From an uncultured Lachnospiraceae bacterium (GTDB lineage: Bacteria; Bacillota; Clostridia; Lachnospirales; Lachnospiraceae), in contig CANQYY010000001.1 in NCBI GenBank assembly GCA_947628225.1, positions 186,001 through 250,000 of the forward strand: a stretch of 64,000 nucleotides of DNA. The letters run 5' to 3'. Below the pieces are notes generated by a model. That model was not told where the DNA came from and did no database searches. It was given only the letters and a program-made list of their open reading frames with translations. The stretch's first letter is position 1. Every line of letters begins with the position of its first letter. The translations under genes were made by a program, and so were the position numbers. This document shows positions 9,919 to 17,438 of this stretch, in pieces.

Positions 9919-10923
9919 TTATTTCTGCACCATTGTTTTTATTTTTTCATTGATACTATTCTCTTTAAAAGCAATACACTGGCAGATTGCGGTTTTTATC
10001 TCCTTACTTTTGGAATTACCGTGAGCCTTTACTACCAATCCCTTTAATCCCAGTAAAGGGGCTCCTCCCTGGCTGCTGACATCAAAAGTTTTTACCAGTC
10101 CCTTCAGCGCCGGTTTTACCAGTAAGGCACCCAGTTTTGTCCTCAAACCGGACATCAGGCCTTTTTTTATGCAGCCGAGAAAAGTAAGCGCCACTCCCTC
10201 AAAAAATTTCAGTATGATATTTCCCACAAACGCCTCGCAGACAAGTATATCGGCGCCGCCGCTCACTATCTCCCTCGCCTCTACACTGCCGATAAAATGA
10301 ATATCCGGACAGTCGCGAAGCATAGGATAGGTTTCTTTGACCAGTTGGTTTCCCTTTTCCTCCTCGGTTCCAATGTTGACAATGCCTACGGTCGGATTTT
10401 TCTTTCCCATGACATTTTCAAAATAAACGGAGCCCATCTGGGCAAACTGTACCAGATGCTCCGGTCTTGCATCTACATTGGCTCCGCAATCAATCAGGAG
10501 GGAGAATCCTTTTTCCGTTGGGAGAAACGGAGCCAGCGCCGGACGTTTAATCCCTTTGATCCTTCCGACTACCAACTGCCCTCCTACTAAAATAGCTCCT
10601 GTGCTTCCCGCCGATACTACCGCGTCTGCCTTTTCCTCATTTACCAGCTTCATAGCCACAACAAGAGAAGAATCTTTTTTCTCCCTCACTGCCTTTGTCG
10701 GCACTTCTCCCATGCCGATTACCTCTGAGGCATTGACGATTTCAATATTATCCTTTGCATACGTATATTGTTCGAGTTCCGATACAATTTCTGACTCTTT
10801 TCCCACTAATATAACCTTGATCTCCGGGTGTTCCGCAACCGCTTCCACAGCGCCCTTTACTGTTTCTGCCGGCGCATAATCCCCGCCCATGGCATCCAGC
10901 GCCACCACTACTTTTTCACTCAT
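9919..10923 (-). CDS. plsX: Phosphate acyltransferase PlsX
   Basis: PlsX converts acyl-ACP to acyl phosphate, the donor for PlsY in phospholipid synthesis, acting peripherally at the membrane. The protein has 334 residues from the ATG at 10921-10923, chosen because AGGAGG lies 6 bases before it; a longer TTG-started frame runs to 10944. Family motifs include VALDAMGGDYAP at the N terminus and SAGSTGAILVGG and LIDCGANVDARPEHL in the middle. A promoter lies immediately upstream, so plsX probably begins the plsX-rnc-smc-ftsY transcript. I saw no FapR-like palindrome in front of it. Confidence 0.96.
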   Translation of the reverse strand: MSEKVVVALDAMGGDYAPAETVKGAVEAVAEHPEIKVILVGKESEIVSELEQYTYAKDNIEIVNASEVIGMGEVPTKAVREKKDSSLVVAMKLVNEEKADAVVSAGSTGAILVGGQLVVGRIKGIKRPALAPFLPTEKGFSLLIDCGANVDARPEHLVQFAQMGSVYFENVMGKKNPTVGIVNIGTEEEKGNQLVKETYPMLRDCPDIHFIGSVEAREIVSGGADILVCEAFVGNIILKFFEGVALTFLGCIKKGLMSGLRTKLGALLVKPALKGLVKTFDVSSQGGAPLLGLKGLVVKAHGNSKSKEIKTAICQCIAFKENSINEKIKTMVQK

Positions 10924-10960
10924 AAAAATCCTCCTGTCCTGCAATTACTCATATGGTATA

Positions 10961-10989
10961 AATATACTAAAAAAACAGAAAAAAATCAA
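10961..10989 (-). promoter_or_regulatory. Predicted sigma-A promoter for plsX
   Basis: A -35 box TTGATT (10984-10989) and a -10 box TATATT (10961-10966) are spaced by 17 bases on the minus strand. The element sits between the cheR terminator and plsX, so it marks the start of the plsX-rnc-smc-ftsY unit. Confidence 0.6.
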
Positions 10990-11011
10990 TATCCCATCTT
11001 CCCCCATACGG

Positions 11012-11043
11012 AAAAAACCACTCTGAATCATACAGAGTGGTTT
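11012..11043 (-). terminator. Intrinsic terminator after cheR
   Basis: An 11-base perfect stem (AAACCACTCTG at 11015-11025 with CAGAGTGGTTT at 11033-11043) with a 7-base loop is followed on the minus strand by a run of T. It lies 8 bases past the cheR stop and closes the long alarmone synthetase-to-cheR gene run. Confidence 0.85.
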
Positions 11044-11050
11044 CATTACT

Positions 11051-11830
11051 CTATTGTTTTTCGTAAAAAAATGATTCGATTCCCCGGAAACCATACTGGG
11101 ACGCTCCAATAATCTGTTCCGTACTTCCTACAAATAAAATTCCATTCTGACATAAGGAAGCGGAAAATTTATGATAAATTTCCTTTTTTGCCTCCTCTGT
11201 AAAATAAATCATAACATTCCGGCAGACAATCATATGTAGATCCTTAGGATAGGGATCCCTTAGCAGATTATGCTGCTTAAAGGTAATACAGGACTTTAAT
11301 TTATCGGATACCCGAAAGTTTTCCGCACCGTCTGACACCATGAACTTATCCTGATATTTTTTAGGCAGCCCCTTCATGCTTTTTTCAGAATAGCGCCCTA
11401 TCTTTGCCTTTTCTAATACCTCGTTATCCAAATCCGTAGCAAGAATATGAATCTGCTCCAGCGGTACGAAATCACTCAGAACCATGGCAAGGGAATACGG
11501 CTCATCTCCCGTAGAACAGGCGGCGCTCCAGATATTCAGGCGTTTGCCGAATTTTTGTACCAGCCTGGGGAAAACTGCTGATTCCAATGTCCTCCACTGG
11601 GTAGGATTCCGGTAAAATTCTGAAACATTAATAGTCAGATAGGTAACGAATTCCTTATAAATTTTCTTGTCGGACTTCAGCGTGAGCAGAAAATCCTGAT
11701 ACCCCGTGTTACCGCATTTGATAATAAAGTTATCTATCCTGCGCTTCATCTGGCTCTCTTTGTAGGAATGCAAATCAATCCCGGACAATTTCAAATATTC
11801 TTTTTTAAATGCATCATAACTATCAGGCAT
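11051..11830 (-). CDS. cheR: CheR-type protein-glutamate O-methyltransferase
   Basis: CheR methylates glutamates on chemoreceptors using S-adenosylmethionine, setting adaptation in chemotaxis. The 259 residues show the N-terminal helical domain (to about residue 70) and the SAM-dependent catalytic domain with IWSAACSTGDEPYSLAM, ILATDLDNEVLEKA and the family signature VCRNVMIYF. No other chemotaxis gene is in the window; it is the last gene after rpsA, 7 bases downstream, and is followed by a strong terminator. Whether it serves chemotaxis or another receptor-like system cannot be told from here. Confidence 0.92.
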   Translation of the reverse strand: MPDSYDAFKKEYLKLSGIDLHSYKESQMKRRIDNFIIKCGNTGYQDFLLTLKSDKKIYKEFVTYLTINVSEFYRNPTQWRTLESAVFPRLVQKFGKRLNIWSAACSTGDEPYSLAMVLSDFVPLEQIHILATDLDNEVLEKAKIGRYSEKSMKGLPKKYQDKFMVSDGAENFRVSDKLKSCITFKQHNLLRDPYPKDLHMIVCRNVMIYFTEEAKKEIYHKFSASLCQNGILFVGSTEQIIGASQYGFRGIESFFYEKQ

Positions 11831-11837
11831 ATCGCAA

Positions 11838-13118
11838 TTACTCTTCTTCCGGCGCTTCCGCTTCTTCTGTTACCTCAGCCTCAGCTTCTTCCGCTGCCTC
11901 TGCCTCAGCTTCCGCTTCTTCTGCCGCTTCCGGCTCTGCCTCTGCCCTGACTTCTTCTTCCACAACCTCAGGTTCTTTTTCTGTTTCCGGTTCTGCCTCT
12001 GCCTCAACCTCTGCTTCTGTTTCAGCCTTAGCTTCTTCCGCCTTTGCCTCTTCTGCCTTTTTCTTTTCAATTTCCACAGCCTTAATGCTTAAACTGATTT
12101 TCTTTGTTTCTTCATTAAAATCAACAATTTTGGCTGTGATTTCCTGACCTACCTTTAATACATCCGATGGTTTTTCCACATGTTCGATGGAAATCTGTGA
12201 AACATGGAGTAAGGCATCAATTCCTTCCTCCAGTTCAATAAATGCCCCAAAATCTGTCATGCGGGCTACCTTTCCGGTAATCAGGGTTCCTATCTGATAT
12301 TTTTCCGCCGCATTTTTCCAGGGGTTATTTTCTTCTAATTTCATTGTGAGCGCGATTTTGGAATCCACAATATCCTTGATCCTGACGTTTACCTTATCGC
12401 CCACCTTAAAGATTTTCTTCGGGTCATCTACGCGGCCCCATGACATCTCGGAGATATGCAGAAGGCCATCGGCTCCGCCAAGGTCGATAAAGGCGCCGAA
12501 ATTTGTCAGGTTCTTTACCGTACCTTCCATCATCATGCCCACTTCGATTTTTTCTAACAGTTCCTGCTGTAACTTCTTTTTCTCTTCCACGATCAGCTGC
12601 TTACGGTTACCGATAATTCTTCTCTTGTGAGGATTTACTTCCGTCAGGACAAATTCAATCTCCTGATCCGCATATTTGCTTAAATCCTTCTCATACATAT
12701 CCGAAACCAGACTTGCCGGAATGAAAACACGGCCTTCTCCATAGGCAACGCTCAAACCGCCCTTTAACACAGCCGCTACCTTTCCTGTCAGCACCTCGTT
12801 GTTCTCAAATGCCTCTTCAAATCTCTTGTTCATCTTATCCTGCTGTAATCTCTTGTAGGTGAGGAGAACCTGACCATCCCCATCGTTTACCTTAAGTACC
12901 TTGACAGTCATCTTGTCGCCTGTTTTAACCTCGGCCGTCAAGTCGATATCTGCATTGTTACTATATTCATTCTTTGTTAAAATGCCATCTGCTTTATATC
13001 CAATGTTTAAGATAATTTCACTATCCTTAACTCCGATAACTGTCCCTTCTACAACCTCACCATTGTGGATTGTTACTATTGAATCCTCTAACATTTCTTC
13101 AAAACTTAAATCTGACAT
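11838..13118 (-). CDS. rpsA: S1-domain RNA-binding protein (ribosomal protein S1 homologue) with acidic tail
   Basis: The protein has four S1 OB-fold repeats, at about residues 19-88, 104-170, 190-262 and 275-347. The third and fourth are clearest (GTVKNLTNFGAFIDLGG... and GKVARMTDFGAFIELEEG...). It probably binds mRNA and aids translation like the short Firmicute S1 proteins. From about residue 350 to 426 the sequence becomes a low-complexity Ala/Glu tail, encoded by hexamer-like repeats at about 11840-12060. The start overlaps the end of ispH by 13 bases in another frame. IspH and S1 domains are fused in some Clostridia, so this pair is a split version of that arrangement. Confidence 0.93.
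   Translation of the reverse strand: MSDLSFEEMLEDSIVTIHNGEVVEGTVIGVKDSEIILNIGYKADGILTKNEYSNNADIDLTAEVKTGDKMTVKVLKVNDGDGQVLLTYKRLQQDKMNKRFEEAFENNEVLTGKVAAVLKGGLSVAYGEGRVFIPASLVSDMYEKDLSKYADQEIEFVLTEVNPHKRRIIGNRKQLIVEEKKKLQQELLEKIEVGMMMEGTVKNLTNFGAFIDLGGADGLLHISEMSWGRVDDPKKIFKVGDKVNVRIKDIVDSKIALTMKLEENNPWKNAAEKYQIGTLITGKVARMTDFGAFIELEEGIDALLHVSQISIEHVEKPSDVLKVGQEITAKIVDFNEETKKISLSIKAVEIEKKKAEEAKAEEAKAETEAEVEAEAEPETEKEPEVVEEEVRAEAEPEAAEEAEAEAEAAEEAEAEVTEEAEAPEEE
11845..12060 (-). repeat. Imperfect GCx/GAx codon repeat tract in rpsA
   Basis: The 3' end of rpsA is built from short imperfect repeats alternating alanine and glutamate codons (read on the plus strand as GCTTCC/TCTGCC/TTCTTC variants). 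The tract encodes an acidic tail and has the look of a slippage-prone microsatellite. Third positions vary, so it is not a recent pure expansion. Confidence 0.7.
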
Positions 13119-13954
13119 GCCTCTAGAACCTCCTGAATAATATTATTTGGGGTGGATGCCCCAGCCGTAATCCCTAGGCTTGTAAACGAGTCGAGCGAAA
13201 TGTTTCTCAAATCATCTACTGTCTGTATAAAAAAAGTGTTCTCACACTGATTTTTACATATTTCATATAATTTCTGCGAATTGGAACTGTGAGTCCCTCC
13301 GATAACAATCATGGCATCTGATTTTGACGCCAGTTTTTCCGCCTCTCTCTGTCTGGCAGATGTTGCGTTACATATAGTGTTCACAGCAAGTATATCATAA
13401 CCTTTTTTTGAAAGAATTTCAACTAAATCTTGAAATTTTTTGTAATTAAATGTCGTTTGCGCCACAACGCATATTTTTTGCTCCGGCCGGACAGGGGTAT
13501 AGTCCTGCGCCTGCTTTGGCGTTTCGATTACCGTCCCCGCCCCCATTGTCCAGCCAAGAATGCCCTGAACTTCCGGATGGGAAGCGGAGCCAATAATAAT
13601 AATAGCGTAGCCTTTTTTACTGTAAGAATAAACGGTTTCGTGTATTTTTTTGACAAAAGGACAGGTAGCGTCCTCATAGGATATGCCCTTTCGCTCAAGC
13701 TCCTCAATAACCTCTCTTGGCACTCCGTGGGAGCGGATAACCAAAATGGATTTCTCCGGGTTTTCAATCTCCTCCACTCTGTCTGTTACAAATACTCCCC
13801 GTTTTTCCAAATCCGATACCACCTGCTCATTGTGGATAATGGGCCCCAGCGTATATACCTGTGCGGATTCATCATCAGCCAGACGGTATACGGTATCCAT
13901 CGCTCTTTTTACTCCAAAACAAAACCCTGCGCTTTTTGCCAGTTCCACCCTCAA
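13106..13954 (-). CDS. ispH: 4-hydroxy-3-methylbut-2-enyl diphosphate reductase
   Basis: IspH performs the last step of the MEP isoprenoid pathway, reducing HMBPP to IPP and DMAPP with a [4Fe-4S] cluster. The 282 residues contain the three conserved cluster cysteines at 12 (GFCFGVKRA), 98 (ATCPFV) and 195 (TICNATS), plus the catalytic EVQGI glutamate at 128. The start is a TTG at 13952-13954 whose last two bases overlap the cmk stop (TTGA), with GGGAGG 8 bases upstream; a GTG two codons later is the alternative. The end overlaps rpsA by 13 bases. Cys12 numbering agrees with the E. coli protein, supporting the TTG. Confidence 0.95.
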   Translation of the reverse strand: MRVELAKSAGFCFGVKRAMDTVYRLADDESAQVYTLGPIIHNEQVVSDLEKRGVFVTDRVEEIENPEKSILVIRSHGVPREVIEELERKGISYEDATCPFVKKIHETVYSYSKKGYAIIIIGSASHPEVQGILGWTMGAGTVIETPKQAQDYTPVRPEQKICVVAQTTFNYKKFQDLVEILSKKGYDILAVNTICNATSARQREAEKLASKSDAMIVIGGTHSSNSQKLYEICKNQCENTFFIQTVDDLRNISLDSFTSLGITAGASTPNNIIQEVLEACQI

Positions 13955-14613
13955 GACTTTTTCCTCCCGGCTATATTTTTTATACGCTCCACCACCTCAT
14001 CTATCGTCATATCCGAGGTATCTACCAACACGGCATCCTCCGCCTGCTTTAGCGGAGCGATCTCCCGGTTCATATCCTGCTCATCCCGGGCAATAATATC
14101 CCTTTCGATTTCTTTCAAATTACAGTCAATCCCTTTTTGCCGCAGTTCATTATAGCGCCTTTTGGCTCTTACTCCGGAACTGGCGGTAAGAAAGATTTTG
14201 ACCTCTGCATCCGGCAACACTACAGTACCGATATCCCGTCCATCCATAATCACATCATACGAGGCGGCCATCTGCCGCTGCAGCTCCAGAAGTTTGGCGC
14301 GCACCTTATTGTATCTGGCTACAACAGAAGCATTTTTCCCTACCTCTTCCTGACGGATTTCATTGGATACATCCGTACCATTCAAAAAGATATGCTGGTC
14401 ATCATTTTGATATTCAATCCGGATGTCAATCCTGTCACAGCCTGTATTCACTGTCTCCTCATCCGATGTGTCAATTCCGTTTTTAAGAAAATAATACGCC
14501 ATGGTGCGAAACATTGCCCCGGTATCCACATAGATAAAAGACATCTCTTTCGCCACCAGTCTGGCTATCGAACTTTTTCCTGCCCCGGCAGGTCCATCAA
14601 TCGCAATATTCAT
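13951..14613 (-). CDS. cmk: Cytidylate kinase
   Basis: Cmk phosphorylates CMP and dCMP for nucleic acid and lipid precursor synthesis. From the ATG at 14611-14613 the protein has 220 residues. It begins MNIAIDGPAGAGKSS, the P-loop, and includes YVDTGAMFR, VMDGRDIGTVVLPDA and the RAKRRYNEL lid. The longer frame starting at 14682 overlaps the preceding flavoprotein gene and lacks a site; AAAGGA lies about 11 bases before the chosen start. It is followed by ispH with a 4-base overlap, a frequent cmk-ispH-rpsA order in Clostridia. Confidence 0.95.
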   Translation of the reverse strand: MNIAIDGPAGAGKSSIARLVAKEMSFIYVDTGAMFRTMAYYFLKNGIDTSDEETVNTGCDRIDIRIEYQNDDQHIFLNGTDVSNEIRQEEVGKNASVVARYNKVRAKLLELQRQMAASYDVIMDGRDIGTVVLPDAEVKIFLTASSGVRAKRRYNELRQKGIDCNLKEIERDIIARDEQDMNREIAPLKQAEDAVLVDTSDMTIDEVVERIKNIAGRKKS

Positions 14614-14659
14614 CGTTTTTCTCATCCTTTCACGTTCTATGTACGACACATCTGCCGTT

Positions 14660-15895
14660 TTATTTCTGATTACCGGCCGCATAACCGGTAGACCATGCGA
14701 TCTGCAGGTTGAATCCCCCCGTCAGGGCATCCAGATCCAATATTTCGCCTGCAAAATACAACCCCTTTACCAATTTGGATTCCATAGTGGCGGGCTCCAC
14801 CTCGCTGACACGGATTCCTCCTCTGGTAATAATGGCTTCGTCCATCCCCCGCAGCCCCGTCAGAGTCAGGGAAAAATCCTTCATTCCCTCTAAAAGCCGC
14901 CCCCGTTCTTCCTTTGTCACCTGATGAATCTTCTCCTCCGGAGGCAGTCCGCAATAGTCTAACATAACCGGAATCATGCTTTTGGGAAGTAAATGGGTCA
15001 ACGCATTTTTCAGCGTGGTGTTTTTCCTCGTTTCAAAATCCCGTATCAGCCGTTTGTCCAGCTGCTCCCTCTGAAGCGCCGGTTTTACATCAATATGAAG
15101 GCGCAGCGGTTTCTTTTCCAGCCGGTCGCCGATCAAACTGCTGGCGCTGAGTATCAGGGGGCCGCTGACACCATAATGGGTCAGCAAAAGTTCTCCAAAT
15201 CCTTCATAATATTTCTTTTTCGGATTATCTTCTTCCGTAATGCTGACGGCAGTATTTTTCAGGGTCAGTCCCTGCATTTTAGCGGCGCTTTCCTCTTTTA
15301 CCGTCATGCCGGTCAGCCCGGGACGCAGTCTGGTTACGGTATGCCCTAATTTTTCTGCCATTTTATATCCATCGCCGGTAGAACCGGTAGAGGGATAGGA
15401 AAGGCCTCCGGTCGCAAGGATCACACGGTCGGCGGGGAAAAAAGCACCGTCTTGCAAAGACACGCCCGTTACCCTGTTCTCTTTCTTTTTTATTTCTTTT
15501 ACCTTTGTATTCCGGTAAATTGTGACGCCAAGCCGCATGCATTCCTTTTCCAACAGGCGAATCACATCGGAAGACTTGTCGGACAGGGGAAAAACCCGCT
15601 CTCCCCGCTCTATTTTTGTTTTTAATCCGAGAGAATGAAAAAAATCTACCGTATCGGTATTCGAGAAGCTATAAAAGGCGCTATATAAGAATTTGGGATT
15701 GGAAACAATATTATGAAATAACGCAGAAACATCACAGGCATTTGTAAGATTGCATCTTCCCTTCCCTGTGATAAATAATTTCTTTCCCAGTTTTTCATTT
15801 TTTTCGATCAGAACAACCTTATGGCCGCCCCCGGCGCTTTGGATAGCTGCCATCATTCCGGCAGCGCCTCCGCCGACCACCACAATATTTTTCAT
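14660..15895 (-). CDS. HI0933/YhiN-family flavoprotein (BaiN-like)
   Basis: This is a FAD-binding oxidoreductase of about 411 residues. The N-terminal dinucleotide fold VVGGGAAGMMAAIQSA (residues about 5-20) is followed by the family signatures LFITGKGRCNLTN, ATGGLSYPSTGSTGDGY and, near the C terminus, FAGEILDLDALTGGFNLQIAW. Relatives include YhiN of E. coli and BaiN, reported to reduce bile-acid intermediates in gut Clostridia; the substrate here is unknown. The start is the ATG at 15893-15895 with GAGG 6 bases upstream; a TTG two codons earlier is less likely. The neighbourhood of cmk and ispH is housekeeping, which does not favour a bile-acid role. Confidence 0.88.
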   Translation of the reverse strand: MKNIVVVGGGAAGMMAAIQSAGGGHKVVLIEKNEKLGKKLFITGKGRCNLTNACDVSALFHNIVSNPKFLYSAFYSFSNTDTVDFFHSLGLKTKIERGERVFPLSDKSSDVIRLLEKECMRLGVTIYRNTKVKEIKKKENRVTGVSLQDGAFFPADRVILATGGLSYPSTGSTGDGYKMAEKLGHTVTRLRPGLTGMTVKEESAAKMQGLTLKNTAVSITEEDNPKKKYYEGFGELLLTHYGVSGPLILSASSLIGDRLEKKPLRLHIDVKPALQREQLDKRLIRDFETRKNTTLKNALTHLLPKSMIPVMLDYCGLPPEEKIHQVTKEERGRLLEGMKDFSLTLTGLRGMDEAIITRGGIRVSEVEPATMESKLVKGLYFAGEILDLDALTGGFNLQIAWSTGYAAGNQK

Positions 15896-15913
15896 GCACA
15901 ACCTCGGTTTTCA

Positions 15914-16411
15914 CTATTTTGAAGTATACACTTCATTTAATTCAAAGGATTGATGTTCGCTCCGGTATCTCTTCCCATCGCAGCGAAAAATTACCTTCCC
16001 GCAATCCCTGATATTATCTAACAGGCTATTGGCAAAGCATTCCAGTATCAGATCTTCCATTTCTTCACTGCAGTTTTTAATAGGTTTGCCCTTGGAGGAA
16101 AAAGAAACAATAACACTTTTTCCCTGCTTTTTAATGCCGTTGATGATAATATCTTTCTCTTCAAGATTTTCTAAAACAAGTGAGGCAATATACTTCTCCG
16201 ACAGTTTCTGCTGTCCCTTTTTTACCTGAACGGGAATCAGGCTCATAGTATCCGAATTGATTGAGTATATGGTCAGCGTTTTCATATCGTTTTTCGGAGT
16301 GGGCACCGCAGATGGCGAAATTTCCTCTTTTTCCTGTTCGCAGCCGGTTCCGACAGCGGCAAGAATAACCGTGAGAAGTAAAAATAATCCAAGTACTCTT
16401 TTCTTTTTCAT
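15914..16411 (-). CDS. GerMN-like lipoprotein
   Basis: A 165-residue lipoprotein with signal MKKKRVLGLFLLLTVILAA and a lipobox ending at GTGC. After a short linker, residues about 45-155 resemble a single GerMN/sporulation-germination domain (LTIYSINSDTMSLIPVQV..., then SEKYIASLVLENL and VIVSFSSKGKPIKN). GerM proteins act in spore envelope and germination in Bacillus; the role of single-domain relatives is not established. The ATG at 16409-16411 overlaps the stop of pncC (ATGA), implying translational coupling. I am confident of the lipoprotein nature and less so of the domain. Confidence 0.7.
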   Translation of the reverse strand: MKKKRVLGLFLLLTVILAAVGTGCEQEKEEISPSAVPTPKNDMKTLTIYSINSDTMSLIPVQVKKGQQKLSEKYIASLVLENLEEKDIIINGIKKQGKSVIVSFSSKGKPIKNCSEEMEDLILECFANSLLDNIRDCGKVIFRCDGKRYRSEHQSFELNEVYTSK

Positions 16412-16890
16412 AGAATTACTCCCTTGTCTAAACAAGATATTGCCAATTCCATTGCCGCACAGACAGCCTTCTGTCGAACCTGTGAGCGATTTCCCTGAAA
16501 CTCATGCCGTTCTACCATTACGCCGCCGTTCAAAGCACATCCGATATAGACAAGACCCACCGGTTTTTCCGGCGTGCCTCCCCCCGGTCCGGCAATACCC
16601 GTAGTGGAAAGGCCCACATTGGCATTTGCCTTTTTGGCGCAGCCTATTGCCATTTCCGCCGCCGTCTGTTCACTGACCGCCCCATATTTTTCAAGAGTGG
16701 CATGCTGTACGCCGACAAGGGTTTCCTTCGCCTCATTGGAGTAGGTCACAAAACTGCAATTCAAAACCTTCGAGGCGCCGTCTACATTTACAATCGTTCC
16801 CGATAAAAGTCCTCCTGTGCAGGATTCGGCTGTTGTAATTGTATATCGTTTTTTTGTCAGTTTATTGACAAGTACAGTTTCCGTCGTCAT
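16408..16890 (-). CDS. pncC: CinA C-terminal domain protein, nicotinamide-nucleotide amidohydrolase
   Basis: A stand-alone CinA C-terminal domain of about 160 residues. This domain hydrolyses NMN to NaMN and ammonia in pyridine nucleotide recycling. The signatures TAESCTGGLLSG (about 20-31) and GLSTTGIAGPGGGTPEKPVGLVYI (about 95-118, shown here as two family blocks) are clear. The N-terminal molybdopterin-like half of full CinA is absent. The start could be the ATG at 16890 or a GTG at 16896 overlapping the pgsA stop. It lies between pgsA and a lipoprotein; in many Firmicutes pgsA is followed by full-length cinA, so this is a reduced version of that order. Confidence 0.9.
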   Translation of the reverse strand: MTTETVLVNKLTKKRYTITTAESCTGGLLSGTIVNVDGASKVLNCSFVTYSNEAKETLVGVQHATLEKYGAVSEQTAAEMAIGCAKKANANVGLSTTGIAGPGGGTPEKPVGLVYIGCALNGGVMVERHEFQGNRSQVRQKAVCAAMELAISCLDKGVIL

Positions 16891-16892
16891 TC

Positions 16893-17438
16893 TCACTTCA
16901 TATCCTTCATTATATCACGATTTTTGTATATATAATCCACAAGGGAGATCACAGTCAGGATTAACGCTGAATAAATAAATATGTCTTCAATAATCCGGAA
17001 AATCGGATGGGTAAAATCAAAAATCAGTAAAATAGACATCGCCATCTGGACAACTGTTTTTACCTTTCCCCAATAGCTGGCTGCGATTGTAACGCCTTTT
17101 TCCGCCGCTGCCAGGCGAAAACCGCTGATGATAAATTCCCGGCTGATAATAATAATAACAACCCATACCGGCATCCTGGTCCCCGGATCTGCTAAAAAGC
17201 AGATAAGAGCCGCGCACACCAGAAGTTTATCCGCCAGCGGATCCATGAATTTTCCAATGGTTGTCACCTGATTATATTTTCTTGCCAGATACCCGTCAAA
17301 AAAATCCGTTATGCAGGCGGCGATAAATAAGGCAGCCGCAATGTAATCCGAACAGGGAAAAGACTGCCACAGCATAGCAATGACAAAAAGAGGAATCATT
17401 ATTACCCGTAATATTGTTAACCGATTTGGCACATTCAT
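16893..17438 (-). CDS. pgsA: CDP-diacylglycerol--glycerol-3-phosphate 3-phosphatidyltransferase
   Basis: PgsA makes phosphatidylglycerol phosphate in the membrane. The 181 residues include about four to five hydrophobic segments and the complete CDP-alcohol phosphatidyltransferase motif D45-x2-D48-G-x2-A-R-x8-G62-x3-D66-x3-D70. The N terminus NVPNRLTILRVIMIP is typical. It begins directly after the rimO stop with no spacer, and ends overlapping pncC. Confidence 0.96.
   Translation of the reverse strand: MNVPNRLTILRVIMIPLFVIAMLWQSFPCSDYIAAALFIAACITDFFDGYLARKYNQVTTIGKFMDPLADKLLVCAALICFLADPGTRMPVWVVIIIISREFIISGFRLAAAEKGVTIAASYWGKVKTVVQMAMSILLIFDFTHPIFRIIEDIFIYSALILTVISLVDYIYKNRDIMKDMK

Noticed and set aside
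10944..11012. FapR-type operator at the plsX promoter
   Set aside because: No palindrome like the known Bacillus site is present; the sequence is a simple T-rich promoter.
11809..12147. Plus-strand frame coding a serine/alanine-rich protein
   Set aside because: It is the antisense of the acidic repeat tail of rpsA; the low-complexity composition follows from the repeats.
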